Origin: CAYTCZ01 sp964436315
Lineage (GTDB): Bacteria; Actinomycetota; Thermoleophilia; Gaiellales; Gaiellaceae
Reading direction: 5' to 3'
Length of the DNA stretch: 47,685 bases
NCBI GenBank assembly: GCA_964436315.1
Contig: CAYTCZ010000009.1
Span: 1-47,685, forward strand
Shown here: positions 39,341-47,685 of the stretch, piece after piece
Numbering within the stretch: position 1 is the first letter of the stretch
Layout of the letters: each line of letters begins with the position of its first letter
Notes under the pieces: model-generated
The model's input: the letters and a program-made list of their open reading frames with translations, nothing else
Databases searched by the model: none
Told to the model about the DNA's origin: nothing
Program-made: the position numbers and the translations under genes

Positions 39341-40918
39341 TTACTCGGCTTGAGCTTCGGTCTCGTCGGAGCGCTTCTCGGGAAGCGGAACGACCTGCCC
39401 GACCGCCGCAGAGGTGTCCGACTCGGGCTCGACGTCGGCGAGCAGCTCCTCGAGCTCCTCCCGATCAACCGTCTCTCGATCGAGCAGAGCGTTGGCGAGC
39501 CGGTCGAGGGCCTCGCGGTGGGTCCCGATCAGTCGGAGCGCTTCCTTGAAAGCGAAATCCGTCAGCCGCGCCTGCTCCGAGTCGCGAAGCCTTTTGGTCT
39601 CCTCGGAGAGCGCGTAGTTATCGGCGCGCATCGTCCGCGAGGCGACCTCGTCGCTCATCCCGTACTCGAAGACCATCGAGCGGGCAATCGCGGTGACGCG
39701 CTCGAGGTCGTTCGAGGCGCCGTTCGTGATCGCTCCGAAGACGATCTGTTCGGCAGCTCGACCACCGAGGAGCATCTTCATGTGATCGACCAGCTCCTCC
39801 TTCGTGTGCAGGAATCGCTCCTCCTGGGGTGTGTGAAGGGTGTAGCCGAGGGCCTGGCCGCGGCCGACGATCGTCACCTTTTGAACCGGCATGGGCTCGC
39901 CGATGAGGTGCGAGACCAGGGCATGGCCGGCCTCGTGGTAGGCGATGATCCGCTTCTCCTTCTCGGACATCGTCTTTCGCTGCTGCGTCCCGGCAACAAC
40001 CCGCTCGAACGCCGCCTCGAAGTGCGACTGGTGGATGCGCTCCTGCTTCTCGCGCCCGGCGAAGATGGCGGCCTCGTTGGCGATGTTCGCGAGGTCGGCA
40101 CCGGTCAGCCCCGCCGTCTGTCGGGCGATCAGGCCGAGGTCGACGTCGTCGGCGAGCGGCTTGCCGCGGGTGTGCACCTTGAGGATCTCCTCGCGCCCAC
40201 CGAGGTCGGGTGGCGGAACGAGGACCTGGCGATCGAAGCGCCCCGGACGCAGAAGCGCTGGATCAAGGTCCTCGAGTCGGTTCGAGGCGCCGATGATGAC
40301 GATCTCGTCGCGGGGGTTGAAGCCGTCCAGCTCGACGAGGAGCTGGTTCAGCGTCTGGTCGTGCTCGCGGTTGAAGCTCGAGCCTGATCGCTTCATGCCG
40401 ACGGCATCGAGCTCGTCGATGAAGACGATGGCCGGTGCGTTCTTGCGCGCCGTCTCGAAGAGCTTGCGGATTCGCGCCGCGCCGAGGCCGGCGAACATCT
40501 CGACGAACGCCGAGGCGCTCTGGAAGTAGAAGTGCGCCCCCGAGTCGTTCGCAACGGCCTTCGCGAGGAGCGTCTTTCCGGTGCCCGGCGGCCCGTAGAG
40601 CAGGATGCCCTTCGGCACCCGGGCGCCGAGCATGGCGTAGCGCTTGGGGTTCTTCAGGAAGTCGACGACCTCCCGAAGCTCGCCGGCGGTATCGTCGACG
40701 CCTGCGATGTCATCCCAGGTGACGGCCGACTTCGAGGTCGGCTCGACGACGTTCGGCTTGACGCGCGGCATCATGCCGACCACACGCCACATGAGATAGA
40801 CAAGCAGCCCGAGGAAGATCAGCGGCAGCCACAACAACAAGAAGTTGGGCAGCCCGTCCAAGAAGTCGAAGACGACGTCCACCGACTTCCGTATCGGCGG
40901 CAAACCGTCAAAGCTCAA
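39341..40918 (-). CDS. FtsH-like AAA+ zinc metalloprotease with shortened N-terminus
   Basis: Membrane-anchored ATP-dependent protease. Walker A GPPGTGKT (109-116), Walker B IVFIDELDA, second region of homology with ALLRPGRFDR, zinc site HEAGH (328-332) and a downstream third-ligand region GASNDLERVT. 525 residues, shorter than usual ~600-650: only one transmembrane segment (about residues 25-45) precedes the AAA domain, so the normal second helix and outside domain are missing. The longest frame starts at a TTG (40918); the GTG at codon 13 is an alternative. It follows the DUF1385 gene by 74 bp. It may be a second FtsH paralogue, so I give no symbol. Confidence 0.9.
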   Translation of the reverse strand: MSFDGLPPIRKSVDVVFDFLDGLPNFLLLWLPLIFLGLLVYLMWRVVGMMPRVKPNVVEPTSKSAVTWDDIAGVDDTAGELREVVDFLKNPKRYAMLGARVPKGILLYGPPGTGKTLLAKAVANDSGAHFYFQSASAFVEMFAGLGAARIRKLFETARKNAPAIVFIDELDAVGMKRSGSSFNREHDQTLNQLLVELDGFNPRDEIVIIGASNRLEDLDPALLRPGRFDRQVLVPPPDLGGREEILKVHTRGKPLADDVDLGLIARQTAGLTGADLANIANEAAIFAGREKQERIHQSHFEAAFERVVAGTQQRKTMSEKEKRIIAYHEAGHALVSHLIGEPMPVQKVTIVGRGQALGYTLHTPQEERFLHTKEELVDHMKMLLGGRAAEQIVFGAITNGASNDLERVTAIARSMVFEYGMSDEVASRTMRADNYALSEETKRLRDSEQARLTDFAFKEALRLIGTHREALDRLANALLDRETVDREELEELLADVEPESDTSAAVGQVVPLPEKRSDETEAQAE

Positions 40919-40992
40919 GCGCCAGTGGGGGCGTCAGCAGAAACATCAGCGCCCGGTGCTTTCGTAGTGCAGTTCTGAAGAGATTCCCGGCG

Positions 40993-41772
40993 TCAGCTGG
41001 GAATCTCAGTCTCGAGACGGAGGCATTCATCGAGTGCAGCATTCGCCACCTCGAGCTGCTCCGAAGTCGGCTCCTTCGTGACGAAGCGGCTCTGGAGCTC
41101 CCGTCCCGGCCAGGCCATCGCTCGGGCTGCGGGGTTCTCGGGATGCGTCAGCATCCAGCCGAAGATTCGTACCGACGCGCCCATCGCCCCAACCGTCGCA
41201 CCAAGTCGGGCGAGAGGTCGAAGCTCGCGTGGAGCCTGACTGGCGGCGACGCTCGCAACGGCGGTGGTCACAAGAAGTGGTCCTACGAGATGGGAGCCAC
41301 AGCGCTCGTGCTCCCGGGTCGCCGGAGCATCGAGCTCGTAGGAACCAATCGAGATGTGCTCGGCACCGTGATAGGCCGCAAGCGAGCTACCGCGAAGCGC
41401 GACGGCAGTTGGCCCAAGGGCTAGCAGCGCACCGAGAAACTCCTGGGCAAACCGGTTGAGGCCGGAGCGGCGGAGATTCCGCATCACGGCGGCGCTGGCA
41501 AACATCGCGGCGGTCACCCGTCGGCGCTGGAACGGGAGTTCCGCCTCGGGAAGAGCACGACGAATCACCGGGAGGAGCGCGAAGACCTCCGCGATCTTCG
41601 CCGGCGCGACGATGAACGGGTTCTCGATCTCCGCCGAGCGAATCGGCTTCAGTCCAGAGGCCACCTTGAGCTCTCCGGAAGCGTCTCGGACGGCGCACGC
41701 CCAGTGGCGCGGCCCGTGAACCAGCACCCCGTTGCCGAGTGCCATGCCGCCAAGTCGGATCTTTTCGGTCAT
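40993..41772 (-). CDS. DUF1385 family protein (YqhQ-like)
   Basis: 259 residues. Family marks: RLGGMALGNGVLVHGPRHWACAVR at the N-terminus and AAYHGAEHISIGSYE centrally, with conserved His residues that could bind metal. The membrane segments of many DUF1385 proteins are weak here; hydrophobic stretches occur near LGALLALGPTAVAL and VGPLLVTTAVASVAAS. The ATG overlaps the stop of the M20 peptidase gene (ATGA). Function not established. Confidence 0.85.
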   Translation of the reverse strand: MTEKIRLGGMALGNGVLVHGPRHWACAVRDASGELKVASGLKPIRSAEIENPFIVAPAKIAEVFALLPVIRRALPEAELPFQRRRVTAAMFASAAVMRNLRRSGLNRFAQEFLGALLALGPTAVALRGSSLAAYHGAEHISIGSYELDAPATREHERCGSHLVGPLLVTTAVASVAASQAPRELRPLARLGATVGAMGASVRIFGWMLTHPENPAARAMAWPGRELQSRFVTKEPTSEQLEVANAALDECLRLETEIPS

Positions 41773-43073
41773 GTCCCGAGTGTACGTGCTGCGTGAATGA
41801 GGAAACGTGCGCCGAGCTCGAGATCGTCGATTGGGATTCGCTCGTTCGCCGAGTGAACGAGTCGCGAGGCGAGCTCCGGTTCCATGCGTCGCATCGGAAA
41901 GAAGCCGTATGCGACTGTCCCGAACGCATTTCGCACGTAATGGCTGTCGGTGAAGCCCGGGAGTAACATCGATGTCAGGTCGGCGCCGGGCTCCTCCGCC
42001 TCTACGAAATCCTCGATCACGCTCCAGAGCGCTGTGTCGAGCGGGGAGCTGGTGCCTCCCGCCTCGGCGTCGAGCCAGATGATTCTGTAGTCCTCCGGAC
42101 CGAGGCAGCGCCGCAGCTCCTCCTCAGCATCTGCGCGGGACTGACCCGGCAGCAATCGACAGTCGCACACGACGTCACAGACGGCTGGGATCACATTCAG
42201 TTGCTGTGACGCCTCGATCATCGTCGGCGACACGGTTAGCCCGAGCATTGGCTCCACCATCGATCCGAGGCTCGCGTGGAGATCGGTTGCCTGCTTCACT
42301 GCATTCTCTGGATCGGGGACTTGCCCGAGGAGCGCCTTGACGAGGAGCTCGGTCTCGGGCCGAAAGCGAGGGCACGCCCGAAACGACGCGAGACGCGTCA
42401 GCAGCCTTGCGGCACGCGTCAGAGCGTTGTCGGCGATGCCCGGAATCGAGCCGTGTCCGCTTCGGCCGAAGGCTCTGAGCACGAACGGCGAGCTCGCCTT
42501 CTCTGCGGTGGCACAGAGGTAGATCGGCTGGTCGCGTACGACGACGCGGTCCCCACCGCCCTCGTTCAGGCAGTAGTCGGTCTTTATGGCGTCCGGATAG
42601 GTCTCACAGAGCCAAGACAGACCGTAGCCGTCGCCGACCTCCTCGTCAGCGACAGCCGCGAACACGAGATCGCCTGCCGGCTGGAACCCGGAGCGCGCGA
42701 GATAAGCGATCGCGACCGCGGAGGCAGCGACCTGGCCCTTCATATCGAGCGCGCCGCGACCCCAGACCTCGCCGCCGCGAATCTCGCCAGACCAGGGATC
42801 GAGCTCCCATTCCTCCGGATCCGCAACGACCGTATCGGTGTGAGACAGAAGCAGCAGCGAGGGGCCCTCGCCGCGACCCCGAAGGCGCGCTACCAGATTC
42901 GCCCGCTCCGGCGCTCGGGCAAAGAGTTGACACTCAACGCCGTTCTCCTCGAGGTACGTCCGCAGCAGTTCGGCGGCGGGGGTCTCGTTCCCGGGCGGGT
43001 TGACGGTGTTGAGACGCAGGAGACCCTGCGTGAGGCCGGCAACCTCGTCTCCGAGACCCGCCGTCTCGGGCAC
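41769..43073 (-). CDS. M20-family zinc metallopeptidase (ArgE/DapE/ACY1/CPG2-like)
   Basis: 434 residues; cytosolic di-zinc hydrolase of amide bonds in small substrates. Metal ligands: H in LLLLSHTDTVVA, bridging D in WGRGALDMKGQ, catalytic/ligand E-E in VADEEVGDGYG, a further site in LNEGGGDR, and the C-terminal H in VHSANERIP. A dimerisation insert lies between (GRSGHGSIPG). GTG start at 43073 shares a base with the methyltransferase stop. ArgE, DapE and carboxypeptidase roles cannot be told apart from sequence alone. Confidence 0.9.
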   Translation of the reverse strand: MPETAGLGDEVAGLTQGLLRLNTVNPPGNETPAAELLRTYLEENGVECQLFARAPERANLVARLRGRGEGPSLLLLSHTDTVVADPEEWELDPWSGEIRGGEVWGRGALDMKGQVAASAVAIAYLARSGFQPAGDLVFAAVADEEVGDGYGLSWLCETYPDAIKTDYCLNEGGGDRVVVRDQPIYLCATAEKASSPFVLRAFGRSGHGSIPGIADNALTRAARLLTRLASFRACPRFRPETELLVKALLGQVPDPENAVKQATDLHASLGSMVEPMLGLTVSPTMIEASQQLNVIPAVCDVVCDCRLLPGQSRADAEEELRRCLGPEDYRIIWLDAEAGGTSSPLDTALWSVIEDFVEAEEPGADLTSMLLPGFTDSHYVRNAFGTVAYGFFPMRRMEPELASRLVHSANERIPIDDLELGARFLIHAARTLGT

Positions 43074-43867
43074 TACTTTCGACGACCGAAGATCAGGAGG
43101 TACTCGCGCGGGAGCGCGACGCCACCATCGATCCGATACTTCTCCGCGAGCTCGACGTAGTCCGCATGGAGTTGCTCTCGTTTCTCGGTCTCAAGCGAGT
43201 CGGCGAGCGTCTTCACCGGGCCGTAAGACGTCGAGAAGAGCTCCCATAACGCCTCGCCTGAGGGCATGTCGTGAATCGAGTTTCCCTCCTCGAACGAGAG
43301 CTCGAACGCCTCGCCGAGGCGATCTGTTGCGTACTCCTCGCGGCCCCACTCAAATGGATTACCGACCCCGTCCGGAGGCGGTGGTTGGTACGGCGCGAAG
43401 GTTTTGAAGAACTCCGCTACCCCTCCATCGGGCTTCCAGGTCGCCAGGCCGAGCCGGCCGCCCGGTCGGCAGACGCGCGCGAGTTCGCTCGCAACAGCAG
43501 CGTGGTTCGGCGCGAACATGGCGCCGCACGTCGATGCGACGACGTCAAAGCTCTCGTCAGCGAAGGCGAGGTTCTCGGCGTCCCCGACCGCAAAGCCGAC
43601 CGTCACACCGTCTTCGGCGGCTCGGCGCTTCGCCGTTTCGATCATCACCGGTGCGAGGTCGACCGCAGTCACGTCGGCACCACGCCTCGCGGCAGGTCGA
43701 GCCACTTCGCCGGTGCCCGTTGCGATGTCGAGGAATCGTTCTCCCGGCTGAGGGTCGAGCCACTCCAAGACAGCCTGATGAATATCAGCGATGGTCTCGC
43801 CTACCCGCTCGTAGGGACCGGCGCCCCACATGTGACTCTGCTTTTCCTTGAGATTCTCGAGCATCAC
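43073..43867 (-). CDS. Class I SAM-dependent methyltransferase (UbiE/Methyltransf_11-like)
   Basis: 264 residues. Motif I is FLDIATGTGEVARPAARRG; motif II acidic is VTAVDLAPVMIETAKRR; DAENLAFADESFDVVASTCG and VCRPGGRLGLATW complete the Rossmann pattern. The N-terminal HMWGAGPYERVGETIADIH resembles small-molecule/quinone-type methyltransferases. Start GTG 43867 or ATG 43864. First gene of the minus-strand group; divergent from rarA with 38 bp between. Substrate unknown. Confidence 0.88.
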   Translation of the reverse strand: MMLENLKEKQSHMWGAGPYERVGETIADIHQAVLEWLDPQPGERFLDIATGTGEVARPAARRGADVTAVDLAPVMIETAKRRAAEDGVTVGFAVGDAENLAFADESFDVVASTCGAMFAPNHAAVASELARVCRPGGRLGLATWKPDGGVAEFFKTFAPYQPPPPDGVGNPFEWGREEYATDRLGEAFELSFEEGNSIHDMPSGEALWELFSTSYGPVKTLADSLETEKREQLHADYVELAEKYRIDGGVALPREYLLIFGRRK

Positions 43868-43905
43868 GCCATCACCAACGATCGGCGAAGCATACTTCCT
43901 GGACC

Positions 43906-45168
43906 ATGGGCGATCTCTTCAGCTCCGCCGCGGACGAACGCCTTCAATCGGTGGCGCCACTCGCCTCGCGGGTCCGGCCGACTAGACTCGACCAGCTCGT
44001 TGGACAATGCCAAATCGTCGGTGAAGGCTCTGCCCTCGCCCAATCGATCGCTGACGACCGTGTGGCTTCATCGATCTTCTATGGCCCGCCTGGAAGCGGG
44101 AAGACGACGCTCGCTCGCATCATCGCCCAGACGACCGGCGCAGCCTTCGAAGAACTCTCGGCAGTCTCGGCGAGTGTGGCGGACGTCCGAGACGTTCTTG
44201 GGCGTGCACGCGACCGCCTCGGTGGAAACGGGCAACGAACCATCCTGTTCCTCGACGAGATCCACCGTTTCAACAAGGCACAGCAGGACACAGTCCTTCC
44301 GGCCGTCGAGCAGGGCCTCATCATTCTGATTGGTGCGACGACGGAGAACCCCTATTTCGAGGTCAACTCCGCCCTTCTATCCCGCTGTCAGATCTACGAG
44401 CTCGAACCGCTCGCGCCCGAGGATCTCGAGCGCATTCAGCGACGTGGCGCCGACGAGCTCGGCCTCGAGCTCCCAGCCGAGCTCCACGAACTCATCGCTC
44501 GGAAGGCCGGAGGCGACGCCCGCGCGGCGTTGAACACGCTCGAGCTCGCAGCGCAAACCGCGAAGGCAGAGGGCGGTGACATCACCGAGGCGCACATCGA
44601 GGACGCCGCGCGAAAGCGCCCTCTCGTCTACGACAAGCATGGAGACGCGCACTACGACTTCATCTCGGCGTTCATCAAGTCCATCCGCGGATCAGATCCC
44701 GATGCGACGCTCTATTACCTCGCCGCAATGCTCGAGTCTGGTGAGGACCCACGGTACGTGGCGCGGAGGATGATCGTGCACGCCTCTGAAGACATCGGGA
44801 ACGCCGACCCCCAGGCCCTGCTCGTGGCGGTCGCGGCAGCCCATGCGCTCGAGCATGTCGGCCTCCCCGAGGCGCGGCTGAACCTTGCGCAAGCAGCCAT
44901 CTACCTTGCTCGCGCTCCGAAGTCGAACGCCGTAATCAAGGCGCTTGGGGCCGCGGTGAAGGACATTCGTGAGCACGGGACGCTCCGACCACCTAAATCC
45001 CTCCGTGACACCCACTACCGCGGAGCATCGCAACTGGGTCACGGAGAGGGCTACGTCTATCCGCACGACGATCCGAGCGGCTTCGACGCCGACTTTCTCC
45101 CTGAGGAACTCGCAGGTCGCCGTTACTACCACCCCGAAGACGACGAAAGTCCGAAGGCTCCCGAGTAG
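43906..45168 (+). CDS. rarA: Replication-associated recombination protein A (RarA/MgsA/WRNIP1 family)
   Basis: Clamp-loader-like AAA+ ATPase acting at stalled replication forks. Walker A FYGPPGSGKTTLA, Walker B ILFLDEIHRFNKAQQD, sensor 1 LIGATTENPYFEVN and sensor 2 KAGGDARAALNTLE. The C-terminal domain has RKRPLVYDKHGDAHYDFISAFIKSIRGSDPDA and ARRMIVHASEDIGNADP, diagnostic for RarA. 420 residues. ATG at 43906. Its stop codon forms part of the -10 box for the next gene. Confidence 0.95.
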   Translation: MGDLFSSAADERLQSVAPLASRVRPTRLDQLVGQCQIVGEGSALAQSIADDRVASSIFYGPPGSGKTTLARIIAQTTGAAFEELSAVSASVADVRDVLGRARDRLGGNGQRTILFLDEIHRFNKAQQDTVLPAVEQGLIILIGATTENPYFEVNSALLSRCQIYELEPLAPEDLERIQRRGADELGLELPAELHELIARKAGGDARAALNTLELAAQTAKAEGGDITEAHIEDAARKRPLVYDKHGDAHYDFISAFIKSIRGSDPDATLYYLAAMLESGEDPRYVARRMIVHASEDIGNADPQALLVAVAAAHALEHVGLPEARLNLAQAAIYLARAPKSNAVIKALGAAVKDIREHGTLRPPKSLRDTHYRGASQLGHGEGYVYPHDDPSGFDADFLPEELAGRRYYHPEDDESPKAPE

Positions 45169-45171
45169 GCT
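45166..45171 (+). promoter_or_regulatory. Putative -10 box TAGGCT overlapping the rarA stop
   Basis: TAGGCTCCCG begins with the rarA TAG codon and ends 6 nt (from TAGGCT) before the ATG at 45178. Identical to the box at 27111. It suggests a leaderless transcript for the hydrolase-SARP pair. Confidence 0.4.
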
Positions 45172-45177
45172 CCCGAT

Positions 45178-45951
45178 ATGAAGCTGCACATTGACGAGTG
45201 GGGCGAGGGCGATGCCTCCCCGGTCTTCTGTGTCCACGGCGTTCGAAGCCACTCACTCCGGTTCGAGCTGCTCGCACAGGAGCATTTAGCAGACCGATTC
45301 CACATTGTCTCGGTCGATCTTCGCGGCCACGGGTATTCGAGCTGGGAGCCTCCCTGGAACATCGAGACTCACCTTGCCGACCTGATCGAAACGGCCGACT
45401 CGCTCGGGATCGGGGCGGCCCATTGGATCGGGCACAGCTTCGGCGGCCGGTTGACAATGGAAATCGCCGCGCGCTGGCCCGAGCGCGTGGAACAGGCTGT
45501 CCTTCTCGACCCTGCAATTCAACTCGCGCCGCTGGATGCGATGGAGGCGGCTGAGGCCGAGCGTCCCGACCTTGCTTTTCCGGATGCCAATGCCGCCATT
45601 CAGCACCGCCTTGACTCGGGGACTGTGTTCCACACGCCGCGGGAGTTGCTCGAAAGGGATATGGAGCAGCATCTGGTTCGGGGCGAGGACGGATTGCTCC
45701 GTATGCGCTTCTCGCAGAACGCGGTAATCGCGGCCTGGGGGGAAATGGTCCGCGAGCCACCGCTCCCGACACAGACTCCCACGCTCCTCGTCGTGCCGGA
45801 TCAGGCACCGATCGTCACGTCCGAGCAGATCGATGCATGCCGTCGAGCCCTGGGTGATCTGCTCCAGGTCGTGATCGTCCCGGGCGGTCATCTCGTCCTC
45901 TTTGACGCGTACGAGGAGACCGCGCGGGCGATCACGGATTTCCTGGCCTGA
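45178..45951 (+). CDS. Alpha/beta hydrolase
   Basis: 257 residues of the alpha/beta-hydrolase fold. Oxyanion/entry motif VFCVHGVRSHS; RGHGYS; nucleophile elbow GHSFGG with Ser; catalytic His in PGGHLVLFD; acid probably Asp in LVVPDQAP. The cap region is helical (RPDLAFPDANAAIQHRL). The substrate may be an ester, amide or epoxide-like compound and cannot be told. ATG at 45178; the SARP regulator gene follows after 2 bp, suggesting co-transcription. Confidence 0.9.
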   Translation: MKLHIDEWGEGDASPVFCVHGVRSHSLRFELLAQEHLADRFHIVSVDLRGHGYSSWEPPWNIETHLADLIETADSLGIGAAHWIGHSFGGRLTMEIAARWPERVEQAVLLDPAIQLAPLDAMEAAEAERPDLAFPDANAAIQHRLDSGTVFHTPRELLERDMEQHLVRGEDGLLRMRFSQNAVIAAWGEMVREPPLPTQTPTLLVVPDQAPIVTSEQIDACRRALGDLLQVVIVPGGHLVLFDAYEETARAITDFLA

Positions 45952-45953
45952 CG

Positions 45954-47618
45954 ATGGAATTCCGAATTCTCGGTCCGCTCGAGGTCCGGCACGAGGGCCG
46001 AGAGCTACAGATTCCCGGAGAGAAGCAACGCGCTCTTCTCGCGGCCCTCCTGCTCGAGGCGAATAGGGTCATCTCCACCGATCGTCTGATCGACGACCTG
46101 TGGGGCGAAGAGCCGCCGGAGACGGGGGCAAAGGCTCTGCAAGTCCGCGTGTCTCAACTCCGACGCGCGTTCGAGGCCGAGGGTGTCGAGGAGCCCGTCG
46201 TGACCACGCGAGCTCCCGGTTACCTCATCGAGCTCGGTGGTCATATGCTCGATCTCGACGAGTTCGAACATCTCGTTCGGTCGGGCGAGGAAGCTCTCGA
46301 CCGCGACGATCCCGGAAAAGCAGCTGAGTTGCTCCGAAACGCCGTCGCGCTCTGGCGTGGGCCTCCGCTTGCCGAATTCGACCTGCCGTTCGCTCGCACA
46401 GCAGTCGGGCGCCTCAACGAACTCCGAGTTGGCGCGATCGAAAAGCGCATCGAGGCTGAGCTTGCTCTCGGCCGGCACGACGGTCTCGTCGGCGAGCTCG
46501 AGGAGCTCATCGCCGAGTACCCCTTCCGCGAAAGGCTTCGCGGCGAGCTCATGCTTGCGCTGTACCGATCGGGTCGCCAGGCGGAAGCGCTCGACGCCTA
46601 CCAGAATGCGAGAAGGCTGCTCTCCGATGAGCTCGGTATCGAGCCGGGCCACCACCTTCAGGAACTCGAGCGGGCAATCCTACAGCAGGACTCAAGCCTC
46701 GACGTCACAGCGTCCGAGGCTGCTCCGGCAACACCATCCGAGCCGGACACCTGGGATCCCTCACCGCCGGAACGGTCGATTCTTGTCGTGCCGGCCGACC
46801 TCGAGAATCTCACCCCGTTGCTCACGCTCGCCGAGCCCCTGACGAAGCGACCGCGTCGCGAGATCATCGTCACGGCTCTCGTCGGGTCGTTCGATCAACT
46901 CGAAACGGTGACAGATCTTCTCGAACGTCACACGGCCGGCCTCTCGCAGCGCGGAGTCCCGGCGAGGACCGCTGCGTTCACCTCCGACGAGGCAGGCGAC
47001 GATCTCGTTCGTCTTGCCTCCGAGCAAGACGTCGATCTCCTGCTCACCGATGCACCTCCTGAGTTCGTGCGTGAAGGAACGCCAACGAGCGATCTCAACA
47101 CCGTTCTCGAACGGGCGCCGTGCGATGTCGCGAGCCTGGTCATCGGAGAGCACGGAGACATGACGTTGCCGGCCGAAAAGCCGATCATCGTGCCCTTCGG
47201 AGGCGCACAGCATGAGTGGTCAGCGGTTGAGATCGGCGCGTGGATCGCCGCGGCAAAGGGCTCAACACTCCGGCTGCTCGGCTCAGCCGGCAAGCCCGAG
47301 AAGGGAAAACGGGATGCAAGTCGACTACTCGCAGGAGTTTCCCTCGTCGTTCAGCGGGCCTCGGGTGTCTCGACAAAGCCCCTTCTGGTTCCGCCGGGAG
47401 AGCAGGGTGTCCTCGACGCGACCGAGAACGCAGGCCTGCTCATCATTGGTCTTTCGGACCGCTGGTCATCGGAAGGGCTCGGAACCGTGCGGATGGCCCT
47501 CGCTCGGGATGCCCGCCCGCCGACCCTGATCGTCCGCCGAGGCGTTCGCCCTGGAGGACTCGCCCCGCTCGAGAATCTGACCCGCTACACCTGGAGTCTG
47601 GCCGACGCCGGCGGTTAG
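45954..47618 (+). CDS. SARP/BTAD-family regulator fused to two universal-stress-protein-like domains
   Basis: 554 residues. OmpR/SARP winged-helix domain at 1-95 (FRILGPLEV, STDRLIDDLWGEEPP, VSQLRRAFEAEG, TRAPGYLIEL). Bacterial transcriptional activation domain (TPR-like) at 98-245 (WRGPPLAEF, EYPFRERLRGELMLALYRSGRQAEAL). A Pro/Ser-rich linker leads to two USP-like Rossmann segments, ~275-400 (SILVVPADLENLTPLL, LASEQDVDLLLTDA) and ~409-530 (KPIIVPFGGAQHEWSAVEIGAWIA, ENAGLLIIGL, PPTLIVRRG). SARPs usually activate secondary-metabolite or stress genes; here the USP pair may sense a nucleotide or stress ligand. The ATG follows the hydrolase stop by 2 bp. Confidence 0.9.
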   Translation: MEFRILGPLEVRHEGRELQIPGEKQRALLAALLLEANRVISTDRLIDDLWGEEPPETGAKALQVRVSQLRRAFEAEGVEEPVVTTRAPGYLIELGGHMLDLDEFEHLVRSGEEALDRDDPGKAAELLRNAVALWRGPPLAEFDLPFARTAVGRLNELRVGAIEKRIEAELALGRHDGLVGELEELIAEYPFRERLRGELMLALYRSGRQAEALDAYQNARRLLSDELGIEPGHHLQELERAILQQDSSLDVTASEAAPATPSEPDTWDPSPPERSILVVPADLENLTPLLTLAEPLTKRPRREIIVTALVGSFDQLETVTDLLERHTAGLSQRGVPARTAAFTSDEAGDDLVRLASEQDVDLLLTDAPPEFVREGTPTSDLNTVLERAPCDVASLVIGEHGDMTLPAEKPIIVPFGGAQHEWSAVEIGAWIAAAKGSTLRLLGSAGKPEKGKRDASRLLAGVSLVVQRASGVSTKPLLVPPGEQGVLDATENAGLLIIGLSDRWSSEGLGTVRMALARDARPPTLIVRRGVRPGGLAPLENLTRYTWSLADAGG

Positions 47619-47685
47619 TAGTTAGAGCCCATCCCGGTAGGTGCGGTGTCGTCGGGGACGGATGAGACCAAGCAGCTTGGCGGGA
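47619..47685. other. Window tail
   Basis: 67 bp after the SARP gene; no feature can be supported before the window ends. Confidence 0.5.

Noticed and set aside
1..47685. tRNA, rRNA, tmRNA or prophage genes
   Set aside because: No cloverleaf with a TTCGA-type T loop, no rRNA-like stretch, and no integrase, portal or terminase gene could be found.

Overview
The window is a high-GC scaffold segment with one run of 100 Ns, so it is draft or metagenome assembly. The gene set is actinobacterial in style: a SARP/BTAD regulator, an ECF sigma factor with a zinc anti-sigma factor, a complete nuoA-N operon, an ErpA/IscA-type Fe-S carrier, methylmalonyl-CoA epimerase, and several probable leaderless promoters of TAGGCT/TAGGAT type. 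My tentative placement is Actinobacteriota, perhaps class Thermoleophilia. This is an impression from gene style and promoter usage, not a phylogeny.

Layout. 1-1220 is the 5' part of fumC (minus strand, cut by the window edge). 1439-3926 holds an MFS drug-type exporter, an ECF sigma factor and a soluble zinc anti-sigma factor. 3964-9598 is a three-gene signalling operon with ATGA overlaps: an ammonium-transporter/histidine-kinase fusion, a stand-alone receiver, and a 733-residue protein joining a receiver, a catalytically degenerate nucleotide-cyclase-like domain and an APH/choline-kinase-like domain. 9599-10691 carries a SnoaL-like gene between two copies of a structured dispersed repeat. 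10692-12135 (minus) encodes a thioredoxin-reductase-like ferredoxin/flavodoxin-NADP reductase and an ErpA-type protein. 12262-27029 is a complete 14-gene NADH dehydrogenase operon. It is unusual in containing three extra open frames between canonical genes (F/G, H/I, I/J), and the last is built from a third copy of the repeat.

27032-27099 is a REP-like palindrome. It is followed by a pyridine-nucleotide-disulfide oxidoreductase, a UPF0173 metal-beta-lactamase-fold hydrolase, two orphan sugar-type ABC permeases, a divergent Ldh2-family protein (minus) and a small secreted protein. 32496-39111 holds Mrp/ApbC, a GNAT acetyltransferase, an inositol-monophosphatase-family gene and a DUF1015 gene on either side of the N gap, a YhaM-like nuclease, a TetR remnant, YchF, a small conserved-looking protein and methylmalonyl-CoA epimerase. 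39341-43867 (minus) is an FtsH-like protease, DUF1385, M20 peptidase and methyltransferase cluster. 43906-47618 (plus) is rarA, an alpha/beta hydrolase and a SARP regulator fused to two USP-like domains.

Three points deserve most attention. (1) The Amt-kinase / receiver / REC-pseudocyclase-APH operon looks like an ammonium-responsive phosphorelay whose output is a kinase-fold effector rather than a DNA-binding protein. (2) A dispersed element of about 160-170 bp has three near-complete copies and one truncated copy; its internal stem changes sequence between copies while staying paired. (3) The insertions in the nuo operon stay open and keep stop/start overlaps with their neighbours. No tRNA, rRNA or CRISPR array was seen.
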